Positions 16,105 to 23,788 of a stretch of 61,353 nucleotides of DNA are shown piece by piece. Each line of letters starts with the position of its first letter. Positions within the stretch are counted from its first letter, which is position 1. The stretch is taken from the NCBI GenBank assembly GCA_016209605.1, contig JACQVS010000051.1, forward strand, positions 1 to 61,353. The letters are read 5' to 3'. The translations under genes and the position numbers were made by a program. The notes below the pieces were generated by a model, which saw nothing but the letters and a program-made list of their open reading frames with translations, did not search any database and was not told the DNA's origin. Source of the stretch: Planctomycetota bacterium. GTDB taxonomy: Bacteria; Planctomycetota; UBA8108; JACQVS01.

Positions 16105-18481
16105 TCGCTTCGGCCTCCTCGGTTTCTGGTTCGTTGTTGTATTCGAGAGCGTCCTCGTCGTACCCGCCCGCATGTTCCCTGAGCCGGATGTCCGCGAGCT
16201 TCAGCGTGATGGGGTATCTCGTGCAGTCCTCCGGACGAGTCCAGGCCAGGCAGGTGAGGGCGTAGACGTCTTCGAGGATCTCGTGGAACGGCATGGCGCC
16301 TTCGAGATATTTCACGTAGAGAGGTTTGGACGTTCCCGGATGGTAGAACTCCCGCCCGGTAGTGCAGACGTATCCGTCGCGCGTGGTGGGAATGTAGTAG
16401 GAGCCGATCTGCGGATTGCTAGCAACGCCGTGCCCGCTTGGACGCGTGCTCATGTCGAAGAGCCGGAACGATGCCGCGGACCTCTTCGGGATCTCGATGA
16501 AGTTTAGCGAGGCATCCCCAGGCAGGACGCCCTCGACATTGAGCGTCGTGATGGCATCCTTGATACCAGCGATTTCTGTAGCGTAGAGTCTGCCGTCCCT
16601 CTGTACGACGATGGATCTGATGTCCTTCCTACCCAGGGCAGCTTCTTGGCGGAGTACTTCGAGAATCGTCTGGCGGACATGGGCCTTCGACAGTCGTTCC
16701 TTCTGGTTCGAGGTCTTCTGGACCGTGCGGATGTCGGGACCGCTCTTGCCGATGAAGGCGAAGCAGGCCGTGTTGAGCTGTACGTCGATGGCAATGGTCA
16801 GGTCGGCGTGGAGCGAGGATGAGAAGACGAACGGCCACCGCTCGTTCGTGAGAAGGACTTTCGTGATGGCCACATTGCGTAAGTAGCCATTCAGCTTACC
16901 CTGCTTATTGTCCAGGGGCTCGTAGTCCTTTCCCGCCGGGGCATTCGGGGGGAGGTGGTAGCACTCCTTGCTGACTGTGGTGTGGATGACGGAGACGAAC
17001 ACGCCGCGGTCGCGGAGCTTCCGCATCACCATGGCAGCAAGCTGGTCGTGCTCGCGGTTCCGCCGGTCCACCGTCTCATGAATCATCGCCACACCATAGC
17101 CTGGCTCGCGAGGCGCGGCCTCTACCGCGGCGAGAATCGCGCGGCCCTGGACGACGTAGGTCTTCGGCCCGAGGTCGTTGTAGATAATCGGGACGGGGTC
17201 GTAGGGTAACTCTTGTGAGTAAAGCGCATTCATCACGCGTTTGAGATCATTGAGAAACGCTGGCCCATGGCTATCCCATATGGACTTAGGAAGGATAACG
17301 TACTGCCGGTCGAGTGGCTTGGTCGCATGGGGACCAATCTTTCGGTCGAAGAGTGCGTTGATGCGGGTCTGACCGAGCTGTTCGAGGCTGACGTAGGTCG
17401 TTCCGGGCGTGCCACGGACGGAGTAGACAGTACCGTTGCCAAAGGCGAGGTCGGGCGGGAGGAAGACCCGCTTTGGCGTGGTGGCTGGCGTGGGCGAGAT
17501 GCGAACTGTCATGTCCTTGAACCGGATTGTGCTGAGGTGGTTCTGGACGAAAGTGTAAATGTGCTGGTGACGGACGGCTGGCGGGAGGATGGTGTCCCGG
17601 TGTGTGCGTTTGATGCGGGCGTCACTCGTGTCGAAAACTGGATAGCAGAGCGCCGCGGCCGCGTATCGGACGTCATCACGGCCCGTCAAGTACTTCAGCG
17701 CAGGGCTAGTCGGTGGGAGGTCGATCACTTCACGCGGGAGTGGCTTGGGCACATTGTCCATGATGTACTGGAAGAGCGGGATGGGATTGGCCGAGCCGCT
17801 GGAGATCATCTGTTCAGTGACGCTCAAACCGGTATGGTCGTGGAGCTTAATCTCGTACCACCTATTGCCGTATCGGTAGATGCACCCGGTGTTTTTATGC
17901 TTGCGAAAGGCTTCGCGCTTCAGGTTCGCTGGGAGCGGATGTTTCGAGACGTACTTATGCTGGACGTCGATGCAAGCGCCAAGCTTCCCGATCTCGATAG
18001 GGACAACGCGGACCCCGTACCCTCGGTAGACGCACACGCCCTCTTTGTCAAGGACGGGGTGTCGCTCAAAGAAGGGATTGCCGGCGCTGGGTTGCCAGAA
18101 GTTGCAGTTGTTGAATAAAGCACCCTCAATGGCGAACTGAAGAAAGCGGACCCGCAGAGCATCGGTCTCCTGGGTTGGGTTCTCATAGTCCAGCGTGAAA
18201 ACCTTGTGCGCGGCCTCGAAGATCGCGGTTGCTCGGACGAGCTGGTACGGAGACGGGGGCTCAGGAGCATCCTCATGGAGGACCAGGTGGGGCTCTCCGC
18301 TGTGCATGATGATGGCTACTGGTGTCCTCATGGCGTAGCTGAGCTTTCGGATGAGCGTCTGGATGTTCGGGTCGTACTCCTCTTGGTCGGCGGATAGCCC
18401 CCGGATGAGATAGAGCCGGTATCGGCTCTTCAACTCGCGGAGGTTCGTGATCGGGAAGATGTTGGTCTGCAGGTAGCTCAT
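16097..18481 (-). CDS. Long prokaryotic Argonaute, apparently catalytically competent
   Basis: This 794-residue protein is a prokaryotic Argonaute with N, (PAZ-like), MID and PIWI regions. The PIWI domain is unmistakable: ADLTIAIDVQLN, DIRSIVVQRDGRLYATEI and a C-terminal YPITLKLADI. The slicer tetrad can be read as D566 (IAIDV), E595 (NQKERL, glutamate finger), D629 (QRDGR) and D764 (LKLADI), that is DEDD, so it is probably active. The MID region is near VAMIHETVDRRNREHDQL. The start MSYLQTN at 18481 gives an ATGA overlap with the nuclease gene; the longer frame upstream is antisense-like noise inside that gene. pAgos use short nucleic-acid guides against invading DNA or RNA. The guide type cannot be told from sequence. 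Confidence 0.92.
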   Translation of the reverse strand: MSYLQTNIFPITNLRELKSRYRLYLIRGLSADQEEYDPNIQTLIRKLSYAMRTPVAIIMHSGEPHLVLHEDAPEPPSPYQLVRATAIFEAAHKVFTLDYENPTQETDALRVRFLQFAIEGALFNNCNFWQPSAGNPFFERHPVLDKEGVCVYRGYGVRVVPIEIGKLGACIDVQHKYVSKHPLPANLKREAFRKHKNTGCIYRYGNRWYEIKLHDHTGLSVTEQMISSGSANPIPLFQYIMDNVPKPLPREVIDLPPTSPALKYLTGRDDVRYAAAALCYPVFDTSDARIKRTHRDTILPPAVRHQHIYTFVQNHLSTIRFKDMTVRISPTPATTPKRVFLPPDLAFGNGTVYSVRGTPGTTYVSLEQLGQTRINALFDRKIGPHATKPLDRQYVILPKSIWDSHGPAFLNDLKRVMNALYSQELPYDPVPIIYNDLGPKTYVVQGRAILAAVEAAPREPGYGVAMIHETVDRRNREHDQLAAMVMRKLRDRGVFVSVIHTTVSKECYHLPPNAPAGKDYEPLDNKQGKLNGYLRNVAITKVLLTNERWPFVFSSSLHADLTIAIDVQLNTACFAFIGKSGPDIRTVQKTSNQKERLSKAHVRQTILEVLRQEAALGRKDIRSIVVQRDGRLYATEIAGIKDAITTLNVEGVLPGDASLNFIEIPKRSAASFRLFDMSTRPSGHGVASNPQIGSYYIPTTRDGYVCTTGREFYHPGTSKPLYVKYLEGAMPFHEILEDVYALTCLAWTRPEDCTRYPITLKLADIRLREHAGGYDEDALEYNNEPETEEAEANE

Positions 18482-19374
18482 GTTTCTGCTCCCCAGCAAA
18501 GCTTCTTGAACGCGCACGTCTGGCATGCCTTCGGGTCGGACGCAACAGGGAAGTCTTCGGGCTGCAAGTCCTTCGGATTGCTGCCTCCGCAAGCGAGCTC
18601 CATCTCGCTCGCGGAGATGGCGATGAAGTCGTCCGCGTCGTGGACGTCAGCCTCGGAGAGTGTGTGGAAGCGGACGTCGCCGGTGAGGAGCTGAACCTCA
18701 AGGAGCTGGACTTCGTGGGGTTCGTGCTGCGTGGCGCCGCTGGGCCAGTCACGATGGGGGTTGCACCTGGTCACTCCGATGGCTCCCGTGACGAGCTGGA
18801 GCCAGTAGTCGCGCATGGGGTACGCGTTGACTTTCCAGTCGAGAACGGCAGGCACGAGCGGGGATTGAAATGTGATGAGGTCGGGTACGACCCGGATGCT
18901 GACCGTGCCGTGCCTGAAGCTCAGAGGGCGTTGACGAACGAGAGCCTTGGCCTGCTGAAGGAGCTTCCAGACAGGCTCGGCCCTGTAGAAGTTCTCCAGG
19001 GCCGTGTGGATCTCCAGGCGAGCGCCATCGAACATTTTTTCCGTGAGAGGCTGGTGGTACTCGGCTTCGAAGAAACCAACCTGGCCAGCGGGGGCCATCC
19101 GCTGGGCGCGTTGTAGGGCGAAGAGCTGGTCGGCGATCTTCTTCGCCTCGTCTAGTCCGCATGGGTGCTTCCTGGAAATGGACGGGACGATGGTCTCGCT
19201 GATGACCGTGTCGACGAGCTTGCCTCGCCAGGCCTGGATTCCTTCGAGTTTCGATAGCCGGTGCGCCTCGCGCCGGAGCGGGTCCTTAGCCCGCGCGTGA
19301 GCGTAGATCTTCTTGAAGAACCATTGCCGAGGGCACTTGCGGAAGGTCCTATGCGCCGAGAATGACCAGATCAT
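18478..19374 (-). CDS. Cas4/AddB-type PD-(D/E)XK nuclease with Fe-S cysteines
   Basis: This 298-residue nuclease lies directly upstream of the Argonaute gene. It opens MIWSFSAHRTFRKCPRQWFF, the typical start of the PDDEXK_1 (Cas4/AddB/RecB C-terminal) family. Catalytic residues are D165 (VVPDLITF) and D179-x-K181 (AVLDWKVN). The four cluster cysteines are C14, C284, C287 and C293, the last three in C-x2-C-x5-C spacing as in Cas4 and AddB. It should be an Fe-S exonuclease. It overlaps the XRE gene and the Argonaute gene by 4 bp each. Cas4-like nucleases are a known pAgo neighbour; roles in guide generation or target degradation are proposed for such pairs. Confidence 0.88.
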   Translation of the reverse strand: MIWSFSAHRTFRKCPRQWFFKKIYAHARAKDPLRREAHRLSKLEGIQAWRGKLVDTVISETIVPSISRKHPCGLDEAKKIADQLFALQRAQRMAPAGQVGFFEAEYHQPLTEKMFDGARLEIHTALENFYRAEPVWKLLQQAKALVRQRPLSFRHGTVSIRVVPDLITFQSPLVPAVLDWKVNAYPMRDYWLQLVTGAIGVTRCNPHRDWPSGATQHEPHEVQLLEVQLLTGDVRFHTLSEADVHDADDFIAISASEMELACGGSNPKDLQPEDFPVASDPKACQTCAFKKLCWGAET

Positions 19375-19730
19375 TTCGTCCGTTCCCCTCTCCTTGCTTG
19401 CGACCGGAGAAACGACAGGTAGTCGAGCAGGGCCTGCTCTTCTTCCTCGGTGACCTCCCCCAACCTGTGGAAGACGCCTGGTTTGGACCGCCCGCCAGGC
19501 ATGCTGCCCTTGGGAACTGGGTATCCGACTCGTTCCATGAGGGCCTCGTACGGGACGGAGTACAGTTCTGCCAGCTTGTAGAGCACCATGGGGGATGGCT
19601 GCTTGACCTTCCCAGATTCGAGCTGGCTTAGGAAGGCGTTCGAAATTCCAATCTTCTCCTCCACGTTGCGGAGCGAGAGGTTTCTGGAGTCCCGCAACGA
19701 CTTGAGATAAATTCCAAGTGCGTTTCTCAT
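19371..19730 (-). CDS. XRE-family HTH regulator heading the Argonaute operon
   Basis: This protein of about 119 residues has a cI/XRE helix-turn-helix in residues 4-62 (ALGIYLKSLRDSRNLSLRNV, then GISNAFLSQLESGKVKQPS). A basic/acidic C-terminal tail follows (EEEEQALLDYLSFLRSQARR). It is the first gene of the operon and overlaps the nuclease gene by 4 bp. ATG 19730 is preferred to ATG 19742 because a promoter -10 element covers the latter. It is presumably an autorepressor that controls the operon and perhaps the divergent transcript. The 10-bp tandem repeats just upstream are candidate operators. Confidence 0.85.
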   Translation of the reverse strand: MRNALGIYLKSLRDSRNLSLRNVEEKIGISNAFLSQLESGKVKQPSPMVLYKLAELYSVPYEALMERVGYPVPKGSMPGGRSKPGVFHRLGEVTEEEEQALLDYLSFLRSQARRGERTK

Positions 19731-19737
19731 TCCGCTC

Positions 19738-19766
19738 ACCATATCAAACACCGCTTGAGAAGTCAA
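19738..19766 (-). promoter_or_regulatory. Predicted sigma-70 promoter of the Argonaute operon
   Basis: On the minus strand TTGACT (19766-19761) and TATGGT (19743-19738) are separated by 17 bp, close to a consensus sigma-70 promoter. The -10 box ends only 7 nt before the XRE ATG at 19730, so the transcript would start at or within a nucleotide or two of that codon. That implies a leaderless or nearly leaderless message. No Shine-Dalgarno is visible before 19730, which fits. Confidence 0.5.
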
Positions 19767-19790
19767 GCAGAAATATGGTGACGGCTGCGG

Positions 19791-19840
19791 GGCGGCCACG
19801 GCGGCCACAAGGGGCCACAAGGGGCCACAAGGGGCCTTGA
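19791..19840. repeat. 10-bp tandem repeats (GGGGCCACAA), candidate operator
   Basis: Five consecutive 10-bp units lie between the two divergent promoters: GGCGGCCACG, GCGGCCACAA, GGGGCCACAA, GGGGCCACAA, GGGGCCTTGA. The middle two are identical and the others differ at 1-4 positions. A 10-bp period places each unit on the same face of the helix, as expected for cooperative protein binding. The last unit runs into the -35 box of the plus-strand promoter. Confidence 0.6.
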
Positions 19841-19866
19841 CGTGTGGTGGGGTGCTCAGGTAGGCT
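19837..19866 (+). promoter_or_regulatory. Predicted promoter divergent from the Argonaute operon
   Basis: TTGACG at 19837-19842 and TAGGCT at 19861-19866, 18 bp apart, resemble a sigma-70 promoter pointing right, back-to-back with the XRE promoter. A strong terminator lies about 155 bp downstream with no gene of normal length in between. Confidence 0.4.
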
Positions 19867-19872
19867 CGCATG

Positions 19873-20030
19873 GGCCAGAGTCAGCGGGAGAGCCATGAAA
19901 TGCGAGAGAACCGATATCTACGAGCGGTCGGGCAGTAGTCCGACGGCTCCCGTTGGCTCCGGCACTCCGTAGCCCACAACTGCCCCGAAGCCCCGGAACC
20001 CGCTCGACGCGGCGTGCCGGGGCTTTTTTT
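19873..20030 (+). ncRNA. Candidate small RNA or 25-codon leader ORF
   Basis: A promoter-like sequence at 19837-19866 and a perfect terminator at 19988-20030 bound a transcript of about 155 nt on the plus strand. The only open frame in it is 25 codons (19895-19972, starting MKCERTDIYE), with a weak GGGAG just upstream. I therefore propose either a small regulatory RNA or a peptide-coding transcript. It is divergent from, and would share control sequence with, the Argonaute operon. Confidence 0.4.
19988..20030 (+). terminator. Rho-independent terminator
   Basis: AAGCCCCGG (19988-19996) pairs perfectly with CCGGGGCTT (20017-20025), with an inner CCGC/GCGG stem in the loop, followed by a seven-T run ending at 20030. 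Orientation is plus strand. Confidence 0.85.
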
Positions 20031-20061
20031 GTCTCCTATCTGGCGTAATCGTGCAGCCGGT

Positions 20062-20265
20062 TTACGAACTGCCCTTCATCAGCAACCCGACATTCTCATC
20101 CAAGGCCACCAGGTTGCCATGCCTATCCCTCGTCTGCCCGTGGACAATCCTGCCGAGCAGCTCGCCATGCTTGTTGCGGACCGTCTTAGTGCCGTCGGCG
20201 CTCACGTCGATCGTGTACTCGACTGAACCTTGGAGATTGCGGATCTGCTGCCGTTCGTACTTCAT
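20062..20265 (-). CDS. Small hypothetical protein downstream of the integrase
   Basis: This 67-residue protein starts MKYERQQIRNLQGSVEYTID and continues with strand-turn repeats (DGTKTVRNKHGELLGRIV, then RDRHGNLVALDENVGLLM). It looks like a small beta-sheet protein. The start at 20265 is just inside a 2-bp gap from the preceding stop. It belongs to a minus-strand set with a 49-residue gene and the integrase. Such tiny genes often travel with integrases; no function is assigned. Confidence 0.55.
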   Translation of the reverse strand: MKYERQQIRNLQGSVEYTIDVSADGTKTVRNKHGELLGRIVHGQTRDRHGNLVALDENVGLLMKGSS

Positions 20266-20267
20266 GG

Positions 20268-20417
20268 TCACCCCTCGCTTTCGTCGTCTCGTTCCAGCGT
20301 AACCAACGGCAATACGTCCCAATTCATGTCGAGTTCAGACTCAACCTGGTAGAACTCCAACACGCGAGCCTGGGCCTCTGGCGTCAGGTCGGAGAAGTAA
20401 ACCTCAAGCGTTTCCAT
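20268..20417 (-). CDS. Very small acidic protein (49 residues)
   Basis: This gene is below common length cut-offs but is well supported. It starts METLEVYFSDLTPEAQARVL and ends LERDDESEG, with GGAGG nine nucleotides before the ATG at 20417. Its stop lies 2 bp before the next start. The pattern (EVYFSDLTPEAQxxVLEF, then a W/L/P-rich acidic tail) resembles small conserved proteins seen in mobile elements. It lies 15 bp after the integrase stop, so it is in the same transcription unit. Function unknown. Confidence 0.65.
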   Translation of the reverse strand: METLEVYFSDLTPEAQARVLEFYQVESELDMNWDVLPLVTLERDDESEG

Positions 20418-20432
20418 AGCTTTCATCCTCCT

Positions 20433-21281
20433 TCAAATGTCGAGCCTTGAAACCGCATCTTCCTTCAGCTCGTTCGAGATGTGCAAGTAGACCTCGGTCA
20501 TAGAGATCGAGGAGTGCCCCATGAGCCGCTGGATCGTCGCGATGTTCACGTTCTTGGCGACCAGCATCGAGGCGAACGAGTGCCTCAGTGCATGCGGATA
20601 GAGTTCCTTCCCCAGGATCTTGATCGTCCACTTCTTCACGAGGTTGTAGATCGCGTTCATAGAAAGGGGATTGCCTTTCCTGCTGACGAACAGCGGAGCA
20701 CTCAGTTCCACCGACTCGCCATGCTTCTCCTTCCAGTGGAGGAACCTGTCGAGGTGTTCACGAGCCGAGGCGTTGATCGGGATGTCTCGCTCTACTCCGC
20801 CCTTTCCAAGGATGCGAAGAGCCGGCCCCTTGATCTCTCCAACCGTTACCCCTGCGATCTCTTCGCGGCGAAGGCCGAGGAGGCACAAGACGGCCATGAT
20901 CGTGCGGTCTCTGATTACGGTCACGCCATCGAGGAGCTTCCGGACCTCGTCTTGGATGATGTAGTCCCTTTCGATCCGGACCTTCTTGATCCGAAGCCTC
21001 TCGGCCGGGTTCTCCTTCAAGGCCAACGACTTGAAGAACGACTTGACCGCCGTATTGATGGCGTTCATCGTCCTTGGTGTTTTCTCGGAGCCGTTTTCCT
21101 TCAAGCGAACCGCGTAGAGGAACTCGTTGAGGTCGGTTGGACCGATCTCTTCGACGTTTTTTTCGGGGAAGAACTTGACGAGCAGCTTGAGGTGCCGCCT
21201 GTAGGACTCTACCGTGTTCTTGCTGGCTCCCTGGCCGATCAACCCGCGCCCGAATCTCGTGATCGCTTCGCTCAGCAGCAT
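20433..21281 (-). CDS. XerC/D-like tyrosine recombinase (integrase)
   Basis: This 282-residue site-specific recombinase has an N-terminal SAM-like core-binding domain (KNTVESYRRHLKLLVKFF) and a catalytic domain. The catalytic set is visible: Arg in LGLRREEI, Lys in the beta-hairpin ILGKGG, HALRHSF (H-x-x-R), GHSS and the nucleophile Tyr in EVYLHIS. The start MLLSEAITRF at 21281 has GGAG six nucleotides upstream; the in-frame ATG 18 nt earlier has no such site. It lacks the extra IntI-specific insertion, so it is not a classical integron integrase. It is followed by two tiny genes and preceded by a palindrome cluster at 21339-21380. Confidence 0.9.
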   Translation of the reverse strand: MLLSEAITRFGRGLIGQGASKNTVESYRRHLKLLVKFFPEKNVEEIGPTDLNEFLYAVRLKENGSEKTPRTMNAINTAVKSFFKSLALKENPAERLRIKKVRIERDYIIQDEVRKLLDGVTVIRDRTIMAVLCLLGLRREEIAGVTVGEIKGPALRILGKGGVERDIPINASAREHLDRFLHWKEKHGESVELSAPLFVSRKGNPLSMNAIYNLVKKWTIKILGKELYPHALRHSFASMLVAKNVNIATIQRLMGHSSISMTEVYLHISNELKEDAVSRLDI

Positions 21282-21338
21282 TGTGTTCTCCTTTTCCATT
21301 CTGCCCAAGCATCCCCTCAAATCCGGCAAGGGGGCAAC

Positions 21339-21380
21339 GGACCATTTTGGTCCATGGAAAGGAATGAAACACGTGTTGCA
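21339..21380. repeat. P1 palindrome plus GGACCA/TGGTCC dyad upstream of the integrase
   Basis: GGACCATTTTGGTCC (21339-21353) is a 6-bp inverted repeat around three T. TGAAACACGTGTTGCA (21365-21380) is a copy of the P1 palindrome found also at 29769, 36695 and 42211. They lie 58-100 bp upstream of the integrase start. They could be operators for it or a recombination site. Confidence 0.6.
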
Positions 21381-21534
21381 GGAGGAAAACGAGGGCCCGC
21401 AGATTGTGAGGAGTTAGAAGAACGCCCGCAATCGCCGCGCAGTTAGGACGTGAAATCGGTAACCTCGCGTAAACCGCAAGCCCTCTACGAATGTTATTCT
21501 TCTTTAACCGGTCAATCTCCGCGCATTTTTTCTT

Positions 21535-22701
21535 TCAGTGATCAAGGTCTTCGAAATCGCGGGCAATCCGACGCAGGCGCTCGATTAGCCGCTGGAGTTT
21601 CTTGCCGGGGATTTTGTTTTTGTCATCTCGACGGAACGATTCCATCTCAGATGCGATCGCGCTCAGAAGGGCAAGAAGACTTACCGATGAGATGACCGGT
21701 GGCTTTTGTTGCTTTGGTAGTTGTGGAATCTCAGGAATCTCGTATTGATCTTCAAGAGATTCCATGGTTTTCATGAACTGGCGACGAATTTCAGTCTGGG
21801 CGACATCAGCATAACGGAGTGTCATCCCCATGCTTCTGTGGCCAAGTAACCGCATCAGAGCTTGAAGGCTCATGCCTCCGCGGAGCATCACAGTCGCATA
21901 GGTATGGCGCAAGCGATGGGGCGTGACCCGTTCGGTGATCTGAGCCTGCTTTGCAGCTTGGAAAAGCCTTCGTCCTATTGTCATGGCACTCGGCCGACCG
22001 TGGCGCCAATTTGGCCAATAAAGGAGAAAATGGGTCGGTTTACCGGTTTCCGGGTTTGGCAAGGGAGGGAGCATTCCTCGGAGACGACGGATCTTCTCGA
22101 ATATCTCTGCTGCTTCCGAATCAAGTGGGATTACCCTCTCATTGTGAAGCTTGCCCAAGGGGACATGGAGGGACCATTGGTCTTCGGAGATTTTCTGAAG
22201 ACAATCCAGTTCCAGGTTTCTAAGCTCTCCGATTCGCATTCCCGTGGCGCGAAGAAGTAGAAGGCCACAGGAGACCAAATCGCCCATGGCGATGAGTTGG
22301 TTCTTGATGGCCTGATCGGTTTCCGGAGAAAGCGGCTTGGGCAGATACCTCGGCTGTGGTGGCACATCAGTCCTCTGAAAGAGGATCCCCTTTGGGGCGT
22401 CTTTCCATCCCCATGCGAAAATATCATAGAGGAAAGTTTTTACTCGAGAGATGTGGAGTCGCCGGGTCTGCACAGCGAGGAGACGTGGTTTCCCGCTTGC
22501 CAGCTGGCGGAGCCAATTTTCAACATGAGCCCGTTTGAGGTTGGAAAAGCTGGAGACCTCTGGATGATGTGCCTTGAGGAAGCAAACCAGATTTTTTATC
22601 GAGATGCCGATGACCCTGACAGTGTTTGGTCGGCGGGCCACCGATATGATTTCAAGATAGCGGCAGACGGTCTCTGGTAACCTAATTTTTCTAGTGGTCA
22701 T
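21535..22701 (-). CDS. Tyrosine recombinase (second of a pair)
   Basis: This 388-residue tyrosine recombinase opens MTTRKIRLPETVCRYLEII. Catalytic residues are Arg in ATGMRIGELRNL, TPHRLRHTYAT (H-x-x-R), LLGHRSMGMT and the Tyr in LRYADVA. The C-terminal 80 residues are Pro/Gln-rich and then basic, beyond the usual catalytic core. The start at 22701 overlaps the upstream recombinase by 11 bp; the longer frame is antisense-like. Two adjacent tyrosine recombinases plus small partners recall Tn554-like or recombinase-in-tandem elements, in which the proteins act together in transposition. Confidence 0.88.
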   Translation of the reverse strand: MTTRKIRLPETVCRYLEIISVARRPNTVRVIGISIKNLVCFLKAHHPEVSSFSNLKRAHVENWLRQLASGKPRLLAVQTRRLHISRVKTFLYDIFAWGWKDAPKGILFQRTDVPPQPRYLPKPLSPETDQAIKNQLIAMGDLVSCGLLLLRATGMRIGELRNLELDCLQKISEDQWSLHVPLGKLHNERVIPLDSEAAEIFEKIRRLRGMLPPLPNPETGKPTHFLLYWPNWRHGRPSAMTIGRRLFQAAKQAQITERVTPHRLRHTYATVMLRGGMSLQALMRLLGHRSMGMTLRYADVAQTEIRRQFMKTMESLEDQYEIPEIPQLPKQQKPPVISSVSLLALLSAIASEMESFRRDDKNKIPGKKLQRLIERLRRIARDFEDLDH

Positions 22702-23788
22702 TGGAGGTCTGGCGCAGGTGGAGGGTTTCATTACGGAGCTTGTTGACCACTCGGAAATACTCCTCCAACACCTCGTTGGGCGAAACCTCGACGTAGACCA
22801 TGGTGGTGTGGATATTCGAGTGGCCCATGAGATGCATGAGCACCGGTAATGAAATTCCGGCACGGACCATTTCTGTCCCAAAGGTGTGACGGAAACGGTG
22901 AGGATTGGCCTTGGTGACGCCGGACCGCTTCCGGTGGTAACGAAATAGCGAACGTACTCCGGCAAGGGTCATTGCCTGCCCTCGTTTAGTACCCTTCAGA
23001 CAAACAAAAAGGTGTGAGGTTGGGGTTTTTGGCCTCTCCACGGTCAAGTAGGTTTCCAAGAGGGAGGCAATCTGCGGCGGCAAAGGAATGACCCTTTCCT
23101 TATTCCCTTTGCCAATGATCCGGATCTGTCCCTCAGAAAGCTTGAAATTCTCGATGGTAAGTCCCGTGACTTCCTGAGAGCGAAGACCGCAGAGCAACAT
23201 CAGGCCAACCATGCTCAAATCCCTCCAGGTGCGTAAACTCCGCATAAAATCTGCCACCTCCTCCTTCGAGAGGGCCATAACCACACGATGAGGCACCTTC
23301 ATGTAGAAGGCCGGTTGCTTGTGGCGACAGGGAGAGAGGTAGCCAAAGTCCGAGGCCTGTCCGAAGTGGTACTGTCCGAAGGGATTTCTTGACAGGGATC
23401 CACTCGAAGGGAAATCTTTCCCTGTTGTCCACTTGTAGAAGGAACGAATCATCGAGAGACGTTGGTTGAGAGTCCTTGGGCTTGGTTTCTCCCGGTCCGT
23501 TGTGGAACTGTTCTGGAAGCGGATGTAATCCAGGAGGTCCGATTCTCGAAGGGAGGCAGTTTTCAATTTTTCCTGAAGCATCCAGCGCCAAAAGCTGAGG
23601 AGTCCATATCCGTAAGCCCGGTTGGTCCGCTCGGAGACGCCCCGGATGGCAAGGGAATCAAGAAACTCGTTGGCCTTCGAGATTTCCTTTCCATTTTGAT
23701 CAACGAGGCGATATCGCGACAGCCCGAAGGAAAGGTCGTTTTTGAAGGTGAGAGAAACTTGCTGGCGCTTCCCCGGCTTCCGATCCAT
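22691..23788 (-). CDS. Tyrosine recombinase (first of a pair)
   Basis: This 365-residue tyrosine recombinase has an N-terminal core-binding domain (NRAYGYGLLSFWRWM) and catalytic residues Arg in LLCGLRSQEV, Lys in IIGKGNKERV, HRFRHTFGTEM, LMGHSNIHTT and Tyr in MVYVEVS. It overlaps the small upstream gene by one base and the downstream recombinase by 11 bp, so the three are one transcript. Its sequence differs clearly from the second recombinase, which suggests division of labour rather than recent duplication. Confidence 0.9.
   Translation of the reverse strand: MDRKPGKRQQVSLTFKNDLSFGLSRYRLVDQNGKEISKANEFLDSLAIRGVSERTNRAYGYGLLSFWRWMLQEKLKTASLRESDLLDYIRFQNSSTTDREKPSPRTLNQRLSMIRSFYKWTTGKDFPSSGSLSRNPFGQYHFGQASDFGYLSPCRHKQPAFYMKVPHRVVMALSKEEVADFMRSLRTWRDLSMVGLMLLCGLRSQEVTGLTIENFKLSEGQIRIIGKGNKERVIPLPPQIASLLETYLTVERPKTPTSHLFVCLKGTKRGQAMTLAGVRSLFRYHRKRSGVTKANPHRFRHTFGTEMVRAGISLPVLMHLMGHSNIHTTMVYVEVSPNEVLEEYFRVVNKLRNETLHLRQTSNDH

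Noticed and set aside
17267..18118. 283-codon plus-strand frame opposite the Argonaute gene
   Set aside because: It is a GC-driven antisense frame; the minus strand here encodes the N-terminal half of the Argonaute.
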